A model generated the notes under the pieces. It had not been told where the DNA came from, did not search any database, and saw only the letters and a list, made by a program, of their open reading frames with translations. From positions 51,295 to 115,294 of the forward strand of contig DAIRSI010000010.1 in NCBI GenBank assembly GCA_036804505.1: a stretch of 64,000 nt of DNA, written 5' to 3'. Shown in pieces: positions 16,485-24,445 of the stretch (positions within the stretch are counted from its first letter, which is position 1; every line of letters begins with the position of its first letter). This DNA is from Phocaeicola_A sp036804505 (GTDB lineage: Bacteria; Bacteroidota; Bacteroidia; Bacteroidales; Bacteroidaceae). Both the position numbers and the translations under genes were made by a program.

Positions 16485-17024
16485 ATGGATGAAAAATTAA
16501 AAGGTTCAAAAACCGAGAAAAATTTATGGACAGCATTTGCTGGAGAATCACAGGCTCGTAACAAATATACATATTATGCATCGAAAGCCAAAAAAGATGG
16601 ATATGTTCAGATTTCAAATTTATTTGAGGAAACAGCCAATAACGAAAAGGAACATGCAAAGCTTTGGTTCAAGCTGATTCACGGAATTCATTCAACTGAA
16701 GAAAATTTGTTGGATGCTGCCATGGGTGAGAATTACGAATGGACAGATATGTATGCCACTTTTGCAAAAGAAGCTCATGAAGAAGGCTTCGAAGATATTG
16801 CAGCTCAATTTGAAGGTGTTGCAGCTATAGAAAAAGAGCATGAAGAGCGTTATCGTAAATTGTTGGCAAACATCAAGGATAAAGTTGTATTTAGCCGTGA
16901 TGGTGATTGCATTTGGCAGTGCTCTAATTGTGGTCATATTGTCATTGGAAAAGAAGCTCCTGAAATTTGCCCGGTTTGCAAACATCCTCAGGCTTATTTC
17001 CAAATCAAGGCTGAGAATTATTAA
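16485..17024 (+). CDS. rbr: Rubrerythrin
   Basis: The 179-residue protein has an N-terminal four-helix di-iron domain with the expected glutamates (FAGESQARNKY, ETANNEKEHAKLWF, EEGFEDIAAQFEGVAAIEKEHEERY) and a C-terminal rubredoxin-like iron site made from two CxxC pairs (CSNCG and CPVCK). Rubrerythrin reduces hydrogen peroxide to water in anaerobes, using electrons from rubredoxin or NADH. AGGAG seven bases before the ATG is an unusually good Shine-Dalgarno site for this genome. It has its own promoter and terminator. Confidence 0.95.
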   Translation: MDEKLKGSKTEKNLWTAFAGESQARNKYTYYASKAKKDGYVQISNLFEETANNEKEHAKLWFKLIHGIHSTEENLLDAAMGENYEWTDMYATFAKEAHEEGFEDIAAQFEGVAAIEKEHEERYRKLLANIKDKVVFSRDGDCIWQCSNCGHIVIGKEAPEICPVCKHPQAYFQIKAENY

Positions 17025-17049
17025 GAAAGAAACCTATACATTAAGAAGG

Positions 17050-17083
17050 AAGGTGTGCCGAGTAAATTGGCACACCTTTTTTC
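17050..17083 (+). terminator. Intrinsic terminator of rubrerythrin
   Basis: AAGGTGTGCC (17050-17059) pairs with GGCACACCTT (17069-17078), followed by TTTTTTC. Confidence 0.85.
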
Positions 17084-17142
17084 TTTGGTACGCCAGTAAT
17101 CGGCATTCTTTATTGGGTATAAGAAAGATAAGAATAGAGCAC

Positions 17143-17188
17143 AAAAAAAGTTAGAATGCTCAATCTGTCCGAGCATTCTAACTTTTTA
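17143..17188. terminator. Bidirectional terminator between rbr and the second efflux operon
   Basis: A 17-base stem pairs 17145-17161 with 17171-17187 (AAAAAGTTAGAATGCTC and its complement) around a 9-base loop. The A-run and T-run ends serve both strands; it mainly ends the minus-strand operon whose last stop is at 17245. Confidence 0.85.
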
Positions 17189-17244
17189 TATATCAGATAA
17201 ACAGAGTATTAAGAAAAAAAGTTGGAATGAGAATGCTATTTTAA

Positions 17245-18486
17245 TTATTGAACTTCGGCTTTTGCTTTCTGCTTTATTTCTTTTAGTCTGTCGAGTACAT
17301 GACGGCGCGAAAGAAGAATCTGGTATCGATAAACCAGACAAGTAGTGATGAAATAAGCTCCTGTCTGCAACCAAAGCATCCGGAACTCCGGTTCCACATC
17401 CTTGAGCAGGGCCCCCATGCTGTTGATCCTGACAAATCCGTTTATTCCAAATGTGGAAGGGAAGATGTAGGACAATGCTTTCCATACCATCGGCTCGTTG
17501 GAACGAGGCCAGGATATTCCCGAAATGAACAGAAGCGGAAGGGACGTGAATACCACGATGAGCATGCAGTTCTCCCTGTTCCTCATGAAAATGCTTACAG
17601 TCATGGCAAAGAATACGCAGGATAGAATGTAAGGCAATATGAACATAACCAATGTGCCAAAATTAGCTAACTGAATCAGATTGAACAACTTGGGCGTGAT
17701 TATGAGTACATATGCGGCCAATAGTGAATAGATGAGGATGTAGGCAAGGCTCTTTCCGAATACGATTCGGAGTGTTCCGCTGTATTTTCTGTGTATGGGA
17801 ACCAGATCCTTGAATCTGTTATTCTCACGGGAGGTGCCGGCAAGCAGACCTACACAGAGGAGAAGACTTTGCTGGATGATGAGCATCAGTACTGCCGGTA
17901 TTAGAAAACTGGCCATTCCTTTTTGGGGGTTAAATATAGCAATGTCTGTATATTCTATCGGTGCAGTGCTTATTTCGTCCTGACGATTGGTCGTATTGCC
18001 AAGTCTTGCTATTTTTATTTCTTTGTTCATTTTCAAGGAAACATCTGTACAAGTCCCATATATAGCCTTATAGTAGAGCAAGCCGCTTAGGTCACAATAG
18101 ATTGAAACATGTGCCTGGATTCCTCTTGCAATATCTTTTTCGAAAGATTCGGGTATGTGTACCACTCCGTATGCCCCTTGTTTGCGAAGTGTTTCCTTGG
18201 CATTTGACATATTTGGGGCGTGGTCGATTATATTAACGTCCGGCGAGGCATTGAGGTATCTCAAGAATTTACGGCTTTCGAAGGAGCTACTGTCGTCAAC
18301 CACCACAACTGGCACTTCACGCACTACCTCGTAATTGTAAATGAAAGAGTACAGTAAGGGATATACAAGACAAAGGAAAAAAATGAATAATTGCGCTCCT
18401 TCATCGTGTAAAATCATGTGTATTTCTTTACGCCATATATAGAACACGTCATTGGTGCCGTCTTTTATTTTATCATACAGTTCCAT
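17245..18486 (-). CDS. ABC-2 type permease of an efflux operon lacking an ATPase gene
   Basis: The protein has 413 residues from ATG 18486; a TTG three codons upstream is not needed. It has an N-terminal membrane segment (LFIFFLCLVYPLLYSFIYNYEVV), an extracytoplasmic domain, and about five C-terminal membrane segments, the YhhJ/YbhR plan. The loop where active ABC-2 permeases show EKExGT reads SRENNRFKDLVPIHRKYSG, so the coupling region has diverged. It starts 13 bases after the sister permease. No ATP-binding protein is encoded in this operon. Confidence 0.82.
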   Translation of the reverse strand: MELYDKIKDGTNDVFYIWRKEIHMILHDEGAQLFIFFLCLVYPLLYSFIYNYEVVREVPVVVVDDSSSFESRKFLRYLNASPDVNIIDHAPNMSNAKETLRKQGAYGVVHIPESFEKDIARGIQAHVSIYCDLSGLLYYKAIYGTCTDVSLKMNKEIKIARLGNTTNRQDEISTAPIEYTDIAIFNPQKGMASFLIPAVLMLIIQQSLLLCVGLLAGTSRENNRFKDLVPIHRKYSGTLRIVFGKSLAYILIYSLLAAYVLIITPKLFNLIQLANFGTLVMFILPYILSCVFFAMTVSIFMRNRENCMLIVVFTSLPLLFISGISWPRSNEPMVWKALSYIFPSTFGINGFVRINSMGALLKDVEPEFRMLWLQTGAYFITTCLVYRYQILLSRRHVLDRLKEIKQKAKAEVQ

Positions 18487-18499
18487 AAACTTCAATCAA

Positions 18500-19672
18500 T
18501 TAAGGCATATACTTATAATTCATCAATTCCATTTTCAATCTTTTGATGATAAAAAATGGCAAGGCCAAAAAGACTAGCAACATCAGGTAGGACTGCCATG
18601 CATAAATCATGGAATAACCGTTGAGTGCCTGGTTCACATAGATAAGGAAATAATGCCTTAGCGGGAATAGATAGGCGAGTCCCTGCAGAGTGGGATGCAT
18701 GGCCATGCATGGGAATGTAAACCCCGACAAGGAGAATGAAAGAACACCCCAAAGTGATGCTACACTCATGGCAAATCTAATAGAGGGAAGAGCTCCATAT
18801 AAGAATAGTCCGAAAGCCTGACTGGCAAGGACTAGAAGCAAGGAGGCAAGCATCATGGGCAGTATCCCGCCGTTACACGGATAGTTCAGAAATCCGTATA
18901 AATAGGCATCGTAGAGGCTGGTCACCATGAAAAAAATAAAGGTTTGAGGCAAGAGTTTGCCTGTCAGAGCTATGATGATATTGTTGTCGGCATAGCCAAA
19001 CCATTTTTTTACGGTATCGTCTTTTTGTTCTACTCCCACACTGTATATGGTCATCTGGAAAATCAGAAGCATTAAAATGCCCGGCAGGATGGTATTGCTC
19101 AGGTAAACGGAATAATTGAGCCATGGGTTGTTGAGCGCGTGGGCATCAATGGCAATCGGCTGGAGGAATGCAACAGCTTGTTTGTCGGTATATCCTTTTG
19201 CACGCAAGGTAGCTCTTCCTACCGAACCGCTTGCCAGTTCGGACATGGTACGCATTTCTTTCCACAGAAGAGAACCGGGTATCATGAATGCGTTATTCGT
19301 ATAGAAAGATACCCTTGGCTGCCGGCTTGCTAAAGCTTTTTCTGTAGTATGGCGGGGAATATAGTAGAAAGCATATATCTTGCCTTGTTGCATGGCCTTA
19401 CGCGCATCATCAAAGTTGGAATACTGGGCAATGATGTCAGTCATTTGGAATGCATCCAGATTGCGTACAATGCTACGGCTGGTCGATGTATTGTCCATAT
19501 CGACCACTCCTACAGGCATGTTGTTAGGTAAGCCTTCTCCCATCAGAGTCGTGAAAAAGACATAACAAAAGATAGGCGCGATTATCATACAGAAAACGTA
19601 TAAAGGTCGGCTTACCATTCTTTTCCATTCACGTACTGAAATAAACCATATTCTCTTTAATGCATCAACCAT
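18500..19672 (-). CDS. ABC-2 type permease of an efflux operon lacking an ATPase gene
   Basis: The 390-residue protein has an N-terminal anchor (RPLYVFCMIIAPIFCYVFFTTLM), an extracytoplasmic domain and five or six C-terminal membrane spans ending in LPFFIIKRLKMELMNYKYMP. It resembles YbhS-type ABC-2 permeases. In the coupling loop it reads GVEQKDDTVKKWFGYADN rather than the usual EKExGTxExL. It follows the HlyD-type gene by 15 bases and is presumed to pair with the next permease. Confidence 0.82.
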   Translation of the reverse strand: MVDALKRIWFISVREWKRMVSRPLYVFCMIIAPIFCYVFFTTLMGEGLPNNMPVGVVDMDNTSTSRSIVRNLDAFQMTDIIAQYSNFDDARKAMQQGKIYAFYYIPRHTTEKALASRQPRVSFYTNNAFMIPGSLLWKEMRTMSELASGSVGRATLRAKGYTDKQAVAFLQPIAIDAHALNNPWLNYSVYLSNTILPGILMLLIFQMTIYSVGVEQKDDTVKKWFGYADNNIIIALTGKLLPQTFIFFMVTSLYDAYLYGFLNYPCNGGILPMMLASLLLVLASQAFGLFLYGALPSIRFAMSVASLWGVLSFSLSGFTFPCMAMHPTLQGLAYLFPLRHYFLIYVNQALNGYSMIYAWQSYLMLLVFLALPFFIIKRLKMELMNYKYMP

Positions 19673-19687
19673 TGCTTGGGCTTTAGA

Positions 19688-20674
19688 TTATTTCTTTGTA
19701 TTGACAGTCATTCCCGCCCGAAGGCCGTCGACTTTGTATTCTGGAACAGCTTTGACTTCGAATGTCTTTAAATCGTATTGTCCTGTTGTTTTTGTAGCTT
19801 TCCATGCTGCATACGTTCCCAAGTCTTTCATGCGAACAACCTTTAAATTGATATCTTTGTTCAGTGCGGGGACATTTCCTTTGATTTCACTTCCTACGCT
19901 AATACCTTTCAGCAAGTCTTCGCGGATATTGAATGTTACCCACATGTTGTCCATGATGGCAATATTCATGATAGGAGCTCCAGTTCCCACCAATTCACCG
20001 AGCTTTGGAAATATCTCGGTAACTTCACCATCGGTTGGGGCGGTGAGTACAGTTTCTTTCAAATAGGAATTTACTTCTGCCACGGCACCTTTTGCTCTCA
20101 TGACTTGAGCTGCAGCAGCTTCCTTGTCTTCACGCTGGGCACCGTTTACAGCCATGTCATATTGTGATTTTGCCGCTTTGGCAGTAGCAGCCATAGCATC
20201 GTAATTGGCTTTGGCTTCATCTCTTTTTTGGATACTCATAACGCCTTCTTCGCAAAGATTGTTGACTCTGACGTATGATTTCTCGGCAATTCTCAATCCG
20301 GCTAAGGCTTTTTGCCACATATCGTATGCTCCTTGAATCATCTCAGCACGAGTTCCCTTTTCGGCCTTGTTGCTGATGGCCTGAGCTGCGTTTTCCGCCG
20401 CTTGTGCCTGATCCAATTTAGCCTTTACTTCCGGGGCTTCGAGGATAACTAAGGTATCACCAACGTTTACTTTATCTCCCTCTTGAACCATGAAATGAAG
20501 AATACGCGCCGGAACCTTACTTGATACTCTGTACTCATCAACATCGGCTTCTCCCTGGATAATTTCCGGTTCATGACCCAAAACCAGGAAACCAATGATA
20601 CAGACTCCCGCAACGACACCTAGCAAGGTGAACAATGCAAGCAACATGTTGCTCTTCTGTGATCTTTCTGACAT
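19688..20674 (-). CDS. HlyD/EmrA-family membrane fusion protein
   Basis: The 328-residue adaptor has an N-terminal membrane anchor (LLALFTLLGVVAGVCIIGFLVLG, residues 11-33), a lipoyl half (RILHFMVQEGDKVNVGDTLVILEAPE), a long helical hairpin rich in Ala and Lys (about 88-200), the second lipoyl half (VLTAPTDGEVTEIFPKLGELVGTGAP) and a beta-barrel end. It links inner-membrane permeases to the TolC protein encoded 19 bases upstream. Confidence 0.88.
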   Translation of the reverse strand: MSERSQKSNMLLALFTLLGVVAGVCIIGFLVLGHEPEIIQGEADVDEYRVSSKVPARILHFMVQEGDKVNVGDTLVILEAPEVKAKLDQAQAAENAAQAISNKAEKGTRAEMIQGAYDMWQKALAGLRIAEKSYVRVNNLCEEGVMSIQKRDEAKANYDAMAATAKAAKSQYDMAVNGAQREDKEAAAAQVMRAKGAVAEVNSYLKETVLTAPTDGEVTEIFPKLGELVGTGAPIMNIAIMDNMWVTFNIREDLLKGISVGSEIKGNVPALNKDINLKVVRMKDLGTYAAWKATKTTGQYDLKTFEVKAVPEYKVDGLRAGMTVNTKK

Positions 20675-20693
20675 ATCGTTTTTTATTAATTTT

Positions 20694-22163
20694 TTAATGA
20701 ATAATACCCAAAGATTTCTTCAAATAAACGTCGGCCATCTGAACATCGATTTGTGCATCAATCTTTGCTGATTGAGCTTTCAACCATGCAGTCTGAGCTT
20801 CTAGAACGTTGCTTGTAGGTATAACTCCTTCCTTGAAACCCAAATTGGCATATCGTAAATTTTCGTCGGCTTTTTCTCTGTCTTTCAATGCCATAGCAAG
20901 TCTTTTGTTGGCTTCATTGACCTTGAAAGTGCTTTGATTAACTTGCAATTCAATCTTTTCTTTGGCATCATCAAGCTGATACTGAATGCTTCGGGCATCA
21001 GCCTTGGCAGCACGTACTTTGTATGTTCCTTCACCCCAATGGTAGATGGGAACCGTGACAGCGACGCCTACATTCCACATACCTTTGAACTTTTTCTCGA
21101 ATCCATTGTACAGGGATGGGTTGGAGACAATATAATTTCCCATAAATACAACCTGTGGAAGGAAATCTGCACGCGTTACATTGATTTTTTGTTTATAGAT
21201 GTTGGTTGCCCATTTTAGACTTTCAAGCTCAGGACGGTTGTTCCATGCTGTTTCAATATCGGCAGTGGGATGTGATTCCACTACAGGTATTTCTTCTTTC
21301 TGCTCATCAGCACAGCGTATGTCGGATGTAATATCCATTCCGCACAACTGGCAAAGCAGCATTCTGCTTAAACTCAATCCATCCTCCACTTGCGTAAGAG
21401 TCATATTGCCTTCGTTGACTTTCACTTTCACTGAAAGGCCATCAGCTTTTGTGGCAACACCTTCTTTAATCATCTTTTCCACATCGCTATCAAGTTTCTC
21501 TACCAAAGTGAGATAACTCTCTGCAAGTTTTTTCTTGTTGGCCAGTGAAACCACTTGCCAATATGCTTGGTCGGTATTTAGGATTACGTCCTGCATGCTA
21601 CCTTTTTGTTGGGATTTTGCAAGATTTTCAGCAAAGTGGGTAATTTTGTTATAGGCAATAATTTTTCCACCCATGTAGATAGGCTGTGTCAGAGTAAGAG
21701 CACCACCATAAACATTGCGGGTATCTGTTCTGAATGCATCTACGATGGATTGTCCAAAACTATTTAATGGAGTTGCAATATCCATAGAGGCTAATGGGGC
21801 GAGAATGGTCTGCAAGTTGGGATTAACTGTGATAAGTTGCTTCAGTGCACCTTGAAGTTGGGTTTGTGTAGTGGTTCCAACTCCCGAAAGAGCTTCTTTT
21901 TGATCATTATTCAAAAGGGAAAGTTCTTTTTCATTGTGCATGTAGGTTCCTTCTGCTGTGAAATTCGGTAAGAATTTGGTGAAAGCGGCTTTCTTTTCAT
22001 AATAAGCTGAATTGACTTTTTCGTGGGCAATTTTTAAATCCTTATTATTTCGCAAGGCCATGGCACGACAACTGTCCAATGTCAGTACCGCTTGAGCCTG
22101 CAATCCAAGGAAAGTTCCTCCTATGCAGAAAAATCCACATAACATTCGTTTGCTTATTCTCAT
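20694..22163 (-). CDS. TolC-family outer membrane efflux channel
   Basis: The 489-residue protein has a signal peptide (residues 1-25), starts with LTLDSCRAMALRNNKDLKIAHEKV, and carries GGALTLTQPIYMGGKI and VGVAVTVPIYHWGEGTYKVRAAK, the two TolC strand/turn motifs. A Gln-rich insert between the first hairpin halves (around residues 85-120) is longer than in the other TolC protein of this window. It is the second gene of the operon. Confidence 0.9.
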   Translation of the reverse strand: MRISKRMLCGFFCIGGTFLGLQAQAVLTLDSCRAMALRNNKDLKIAHEKVNSAYYEKKAAFTKFLPNFTAEGTYMHNEKELSLLNNDQKEALSGVGTTTQTQLQGALKQLITVNPNLQTILAPLASMDIATPLNSFGQSIVDAFRTDTRNVYGGALTLTQPIYMGGKIIAYNKITHFAENLAKSQQKGSMQDVILNTDQAYWQVVSLANKKKLAESYLTLVEKLDSDVEKMIKEGVATKADGLSVKVKVNEGNMTLTQVEDGLSLSRMLLCQLCGMDITSDIRCADEQKEEIPVVESHPTADIETAWNNRPELESLKWATNIYKQKINVTRADFLPQVVFMGNYIVSNPSLYNGFEKKFKGMWNVGVAVTVPIYHWGEGTYKVRAAKADARSIQYQLDDAKEKIELQVNQSTFKVNEANKRLAMALKDREKADENLRYANLGFKEGVIPTSNVLEAQTAWLKAQSAKIDAQIDVQMADVYLKKSLGIIH

Positions 22164-22176
22164 ATTTGTTTAATTA

Positions 22177-23058
22177 TTATTTCAACGTAAATGAACTGGA
22201 ACCTATCATATTTCCATCTGAGAAAATATTAACGCGGTAAGTTCCTGCTTGCAGGAATTCTTCTACATCCCAAAATACAGTTACGGGAAGTTCTTCACCT
22301 GTGTATTCAACATATTTTTTAATGGAGTAACTCAACTGCTTGTTTTCATAAGGAAATGTAGCACTGCTGTTTTTTGTCAGTACATCATTATCGGGTTTTG
22401 TAATTCTAATGTAAACGGCACGTTCACCGGTACTGGCGGTAATATTCTTTACAATAGTAAAATTAATGGCAATTTTGGTTACATCCTTGGCATTAAATTT
22501 AGTCTTTCCTCTTTTGTTCTTTGGAACGACTCCTATGTTTGTCACATCTAATTGTGCTGCTAAAGTTACCTTGGCATTCAACGACTTTTTCTCTTCGCTT
22601 AACGAACTTATTTTTTGGGTTGCTTCGTTGTATTGCTGCTTGACTTCTTTATTCTCAGCTGTCAATGCAATATTTGCACGATTCAAAGAGTCAATCTGAA
22701 TAACATAACTGCGAAGAACTGCGCGAACAGTTCTCAGTTCTTTTTTTAAGCGCATGATTTCTGCGGCATCAGTAGTTTTTACTTGACGCAACTCTTCCAG
22801 CAGTCTTTGGGTCTTGATCTTTTCACTCTCAAGTTTCTGTTGGATGGAATCATTGTTTATTCTGACTTGCAGTTCATCGTATTGTACGGCAAAATTTGAG
22901 TATTCGTTTTCCATCTCTTCTTTTTCAATCTTGAAGAGTTGAGCCATGTCTTTATTTTCTTTTTTCTGTTTCCTTAATTCTAATCCCAGAAGAATGAGAC
23001 TGACAAGGACAATGACACTCAGGACGCTAATAATAATGGTGAACTTCTTTTTATTCAT
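22177..23058 (-). CDS. Membrane-anchored coiled-coil protein heading the efflux operon
   Basis: I do not recognise a named family. The 293-residue protein has one N-terminal membrane segment (residues 7-27), a long coiled coil (about 33-165, rich in E, K, Q and L heptads), then a C-terminal beta-rich domain of about 110 residues that ends in an Ig-like pattern (AGTYRVNIFSDGNMIGSSSFTLK). Topology predicts a short cytoplasmic tail and a periplasmic rod with a globular tip. It is first in the operon, 13 bases before the tolC gene, which suggests a structural or gating partner for the tripartite exporter. Confidence 0.6.
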   Translation of the reverse strand: MNKKKFTIIISVLSVIVLVSLILLGLELRKQKKENKDMAQLFKIEKEEMENEYSNFAVQYDELQVRINNDSIQQKLESEKIKTQRLLEELRQVKTTDAAEIMRLKKELRTVRAVLRSYVIQIDSLNRANIALTAENKEVKQQYNEATQKISSLSEEKKSLNAKVTLAAQLDVTNIGVVPKNKRGKTKFNAKDVTKIAINFTIVKNITASTGERAVYIRITKPDNDVLTKNSSATFPYENKQLSYSIKKYVEYTGEELPVTVFWDVEEFLQAGTYRVNIFSDGNMIGSSSFTLK

Positions 23059-23109
23059 ATTATAATTTAATTGACATCTATTTGGTTAATACATGTATTA
23101 AAAACGTTG

Positions 23110-23117
23110 CAAAAGTA
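23110..23117 (-). promoter_or_regulatory. -7 promoter box of the second efflux operon
   Basis: On the minus strand the sequence reads TACTTTTG, an exact TAnnTTTG match, about 50 bases before the first start codon of the operon at 23058. Confidence 0.55.
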
Positions 23118-23330
23118 ATACTTTTTATACGAAGAATCGTAAAATAATTCCTGTTTTTTTGGTCATTTTTACTTCTTATCAACTATTTTTATGTTTTTTT
23201 ACGCAAGAATTACAAGAAAGTCTTTTTCAAGGTGAAAGTGCCTGTTTTCGGATATTTTGTAATAAGGCGATAAGAAAAACAGATAAAAATATTTTTGGTC
23301 TGTTAGTAATATTTCAGATATTTATGTATC

Positions 23331-23699
23331 TTATTTTAGAAAAGCAAAATATACGGCCATAATCAGGCAAACAAAAGCAGCCAAGTGGTTCCAATGCAAC
23401 GATTCTCCCTTGAAGAGAACTGTTGCAAATATTGTAAAAATTGTCAGCGTGATTACTTCTTGTATGACTTTTAATTGCATGAGACTGAAAGGACCGCCAT
23501 TTTCCCGGAATCCGATTCTATTCGCCGGTACCTGAAAACAATACTCTGCAAAAGCAATACCCCATGAAAAAAGAATAACCAGCCAAAGGGGCCAATTGGA
23601 TATTATTTTCATTTCTTGTAATTTCAAGTGTCCGTACCAGGCCAGCGTCATGAATATATTGGAAATGACAAGCAGAGAGATTGTATATAGTTCTTTCAT
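23331..23699 (-). CDS. DUF486 small membrane protein (DMT superfamily)
   Basis: The 122-residue protein has four predicted membrane segments (starts at about residues 3, 32, 68 and 98) and matches DUF486, a small multidrug-resistance-like branch of the drug/metabolite transporters (FAEYCFQVPANRIGF and LMQLKVIQEVITLTIFT are the family signatures). ATG 23699 is chosen: it overlaps the tail of the HAD gene and homologues begin here. No transport substrate is known. Confidence 0.82.
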   Translation of the reverse strand: MKELYTISLLVISNIFMTLAWYGHLKLQEMKIISNWPLWLVILFSWGIAFAEYCFQVPANRIGFRENGGPFSLMQLKVIQEVITLTIFTIFATVLFKGESLHWNHLAAFVCLIMAVYFAFLK

Positions 23700-23701
23700 A
23701 G

Positions 23702-24436
23702 TTATGATTCTTTCATTGATTGTAGAACATTCTCCCAATTGTTGCAGAAATCTTGCATCGAGTGAAAAAGTAAGTTTGCACCTTTATCATGCAAAAGATG
23801 ATCGGAAAGAGGACCCGTGTTTACAGCAATGGTGAATATTCCTGCAGCAACTCCTGCTTCTATTCCAAGAGGGGCATTTTCTATAACGATGGCTTCTTGC
23901 GGTTTGAGCTTTCCTTTTTTAAGTCCCATCAGATAAGGTTCAGGGTTAGGCTTGCCATATTTCACATCAAAAGCCGTTACCATCATTTCTTCACGGAACA
24001 TATCAGGGAAATTCCGGTTTAATCGTTCCAATAATGTAACTTGCCCCGAACCTGTAATTACCATGGAAAAAAGTCCATCTGATTTTATTTTTTGGAGGAC
24101 TTCCCATGCGCCCGGCATTCGTTGGGCTTTGGGGCATTTGTTGAACTCTTCTGTTTTCGTCTTATATATCTTTTGTTTTTCCTCTTCTGTTGCAGAACGT
24201 CCTAATTGTCTTTTACAAACAATATCGATGGTTGATGCACCTGTTCTGCCTTCATGTTCATAGGCTTCTTCATAAGGCAGATCCAGATCATATTTCTTCA
24301 TCGCTTCATGCCATGAGTGAGCGTGATTTTTCATTGAATCGAATAGCACTCCATCCATATCAAACATTACTGCTTTCAAATCCATGTGATCATATCTATT
24401 TTCCTGCAGGTATTTTTTTATTTCTTTTTCAAACAT
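23702..24436 (-). CDS. HAD-family hydrolase, beta-phosphoglucomutase/phosphatase type
   Basis: The 244-residue protein has HAD motif I FDMDGVLFDS (nucleophile Asp near residue 26), cap domain, motif II VITGSG, motif III Lys in KYGKPNPEPYL and motif IV IVIENAPLGIEAG. The cap type and IENAPLGI motif fit beta-phosphoglucomutase-like phosphatases acting on sugar phosphates. It is followed directly by the DUF486 gene and preceded by the patatin gene 9 bases away. Confidence 0.87.
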   Translation of the reverse strand: MFEKEIKKYLQENRYDHMDLKAVMFDMDGVLFDSMKNHAHSWHEAMKKYDLDLPYEEAYEHEGRTGASTIDIVCKRQLGRSATEEEKQKIYKTKTEEFNKCPKAQRMPGAWEVLQKIKSDGLFSMVITGSGQVTLLERLNRNFPDMFREEMMVTAFDVKYGKPNPEPYLMGLKKGKLKPQEAIVIENAPLGIEAGVAAGIFTIAVNTGPLSDHLLHDKGANLLFHSMQDFCNNWENVLQSMKES

Positions 24437-24445
24437 GTTTCTTTA

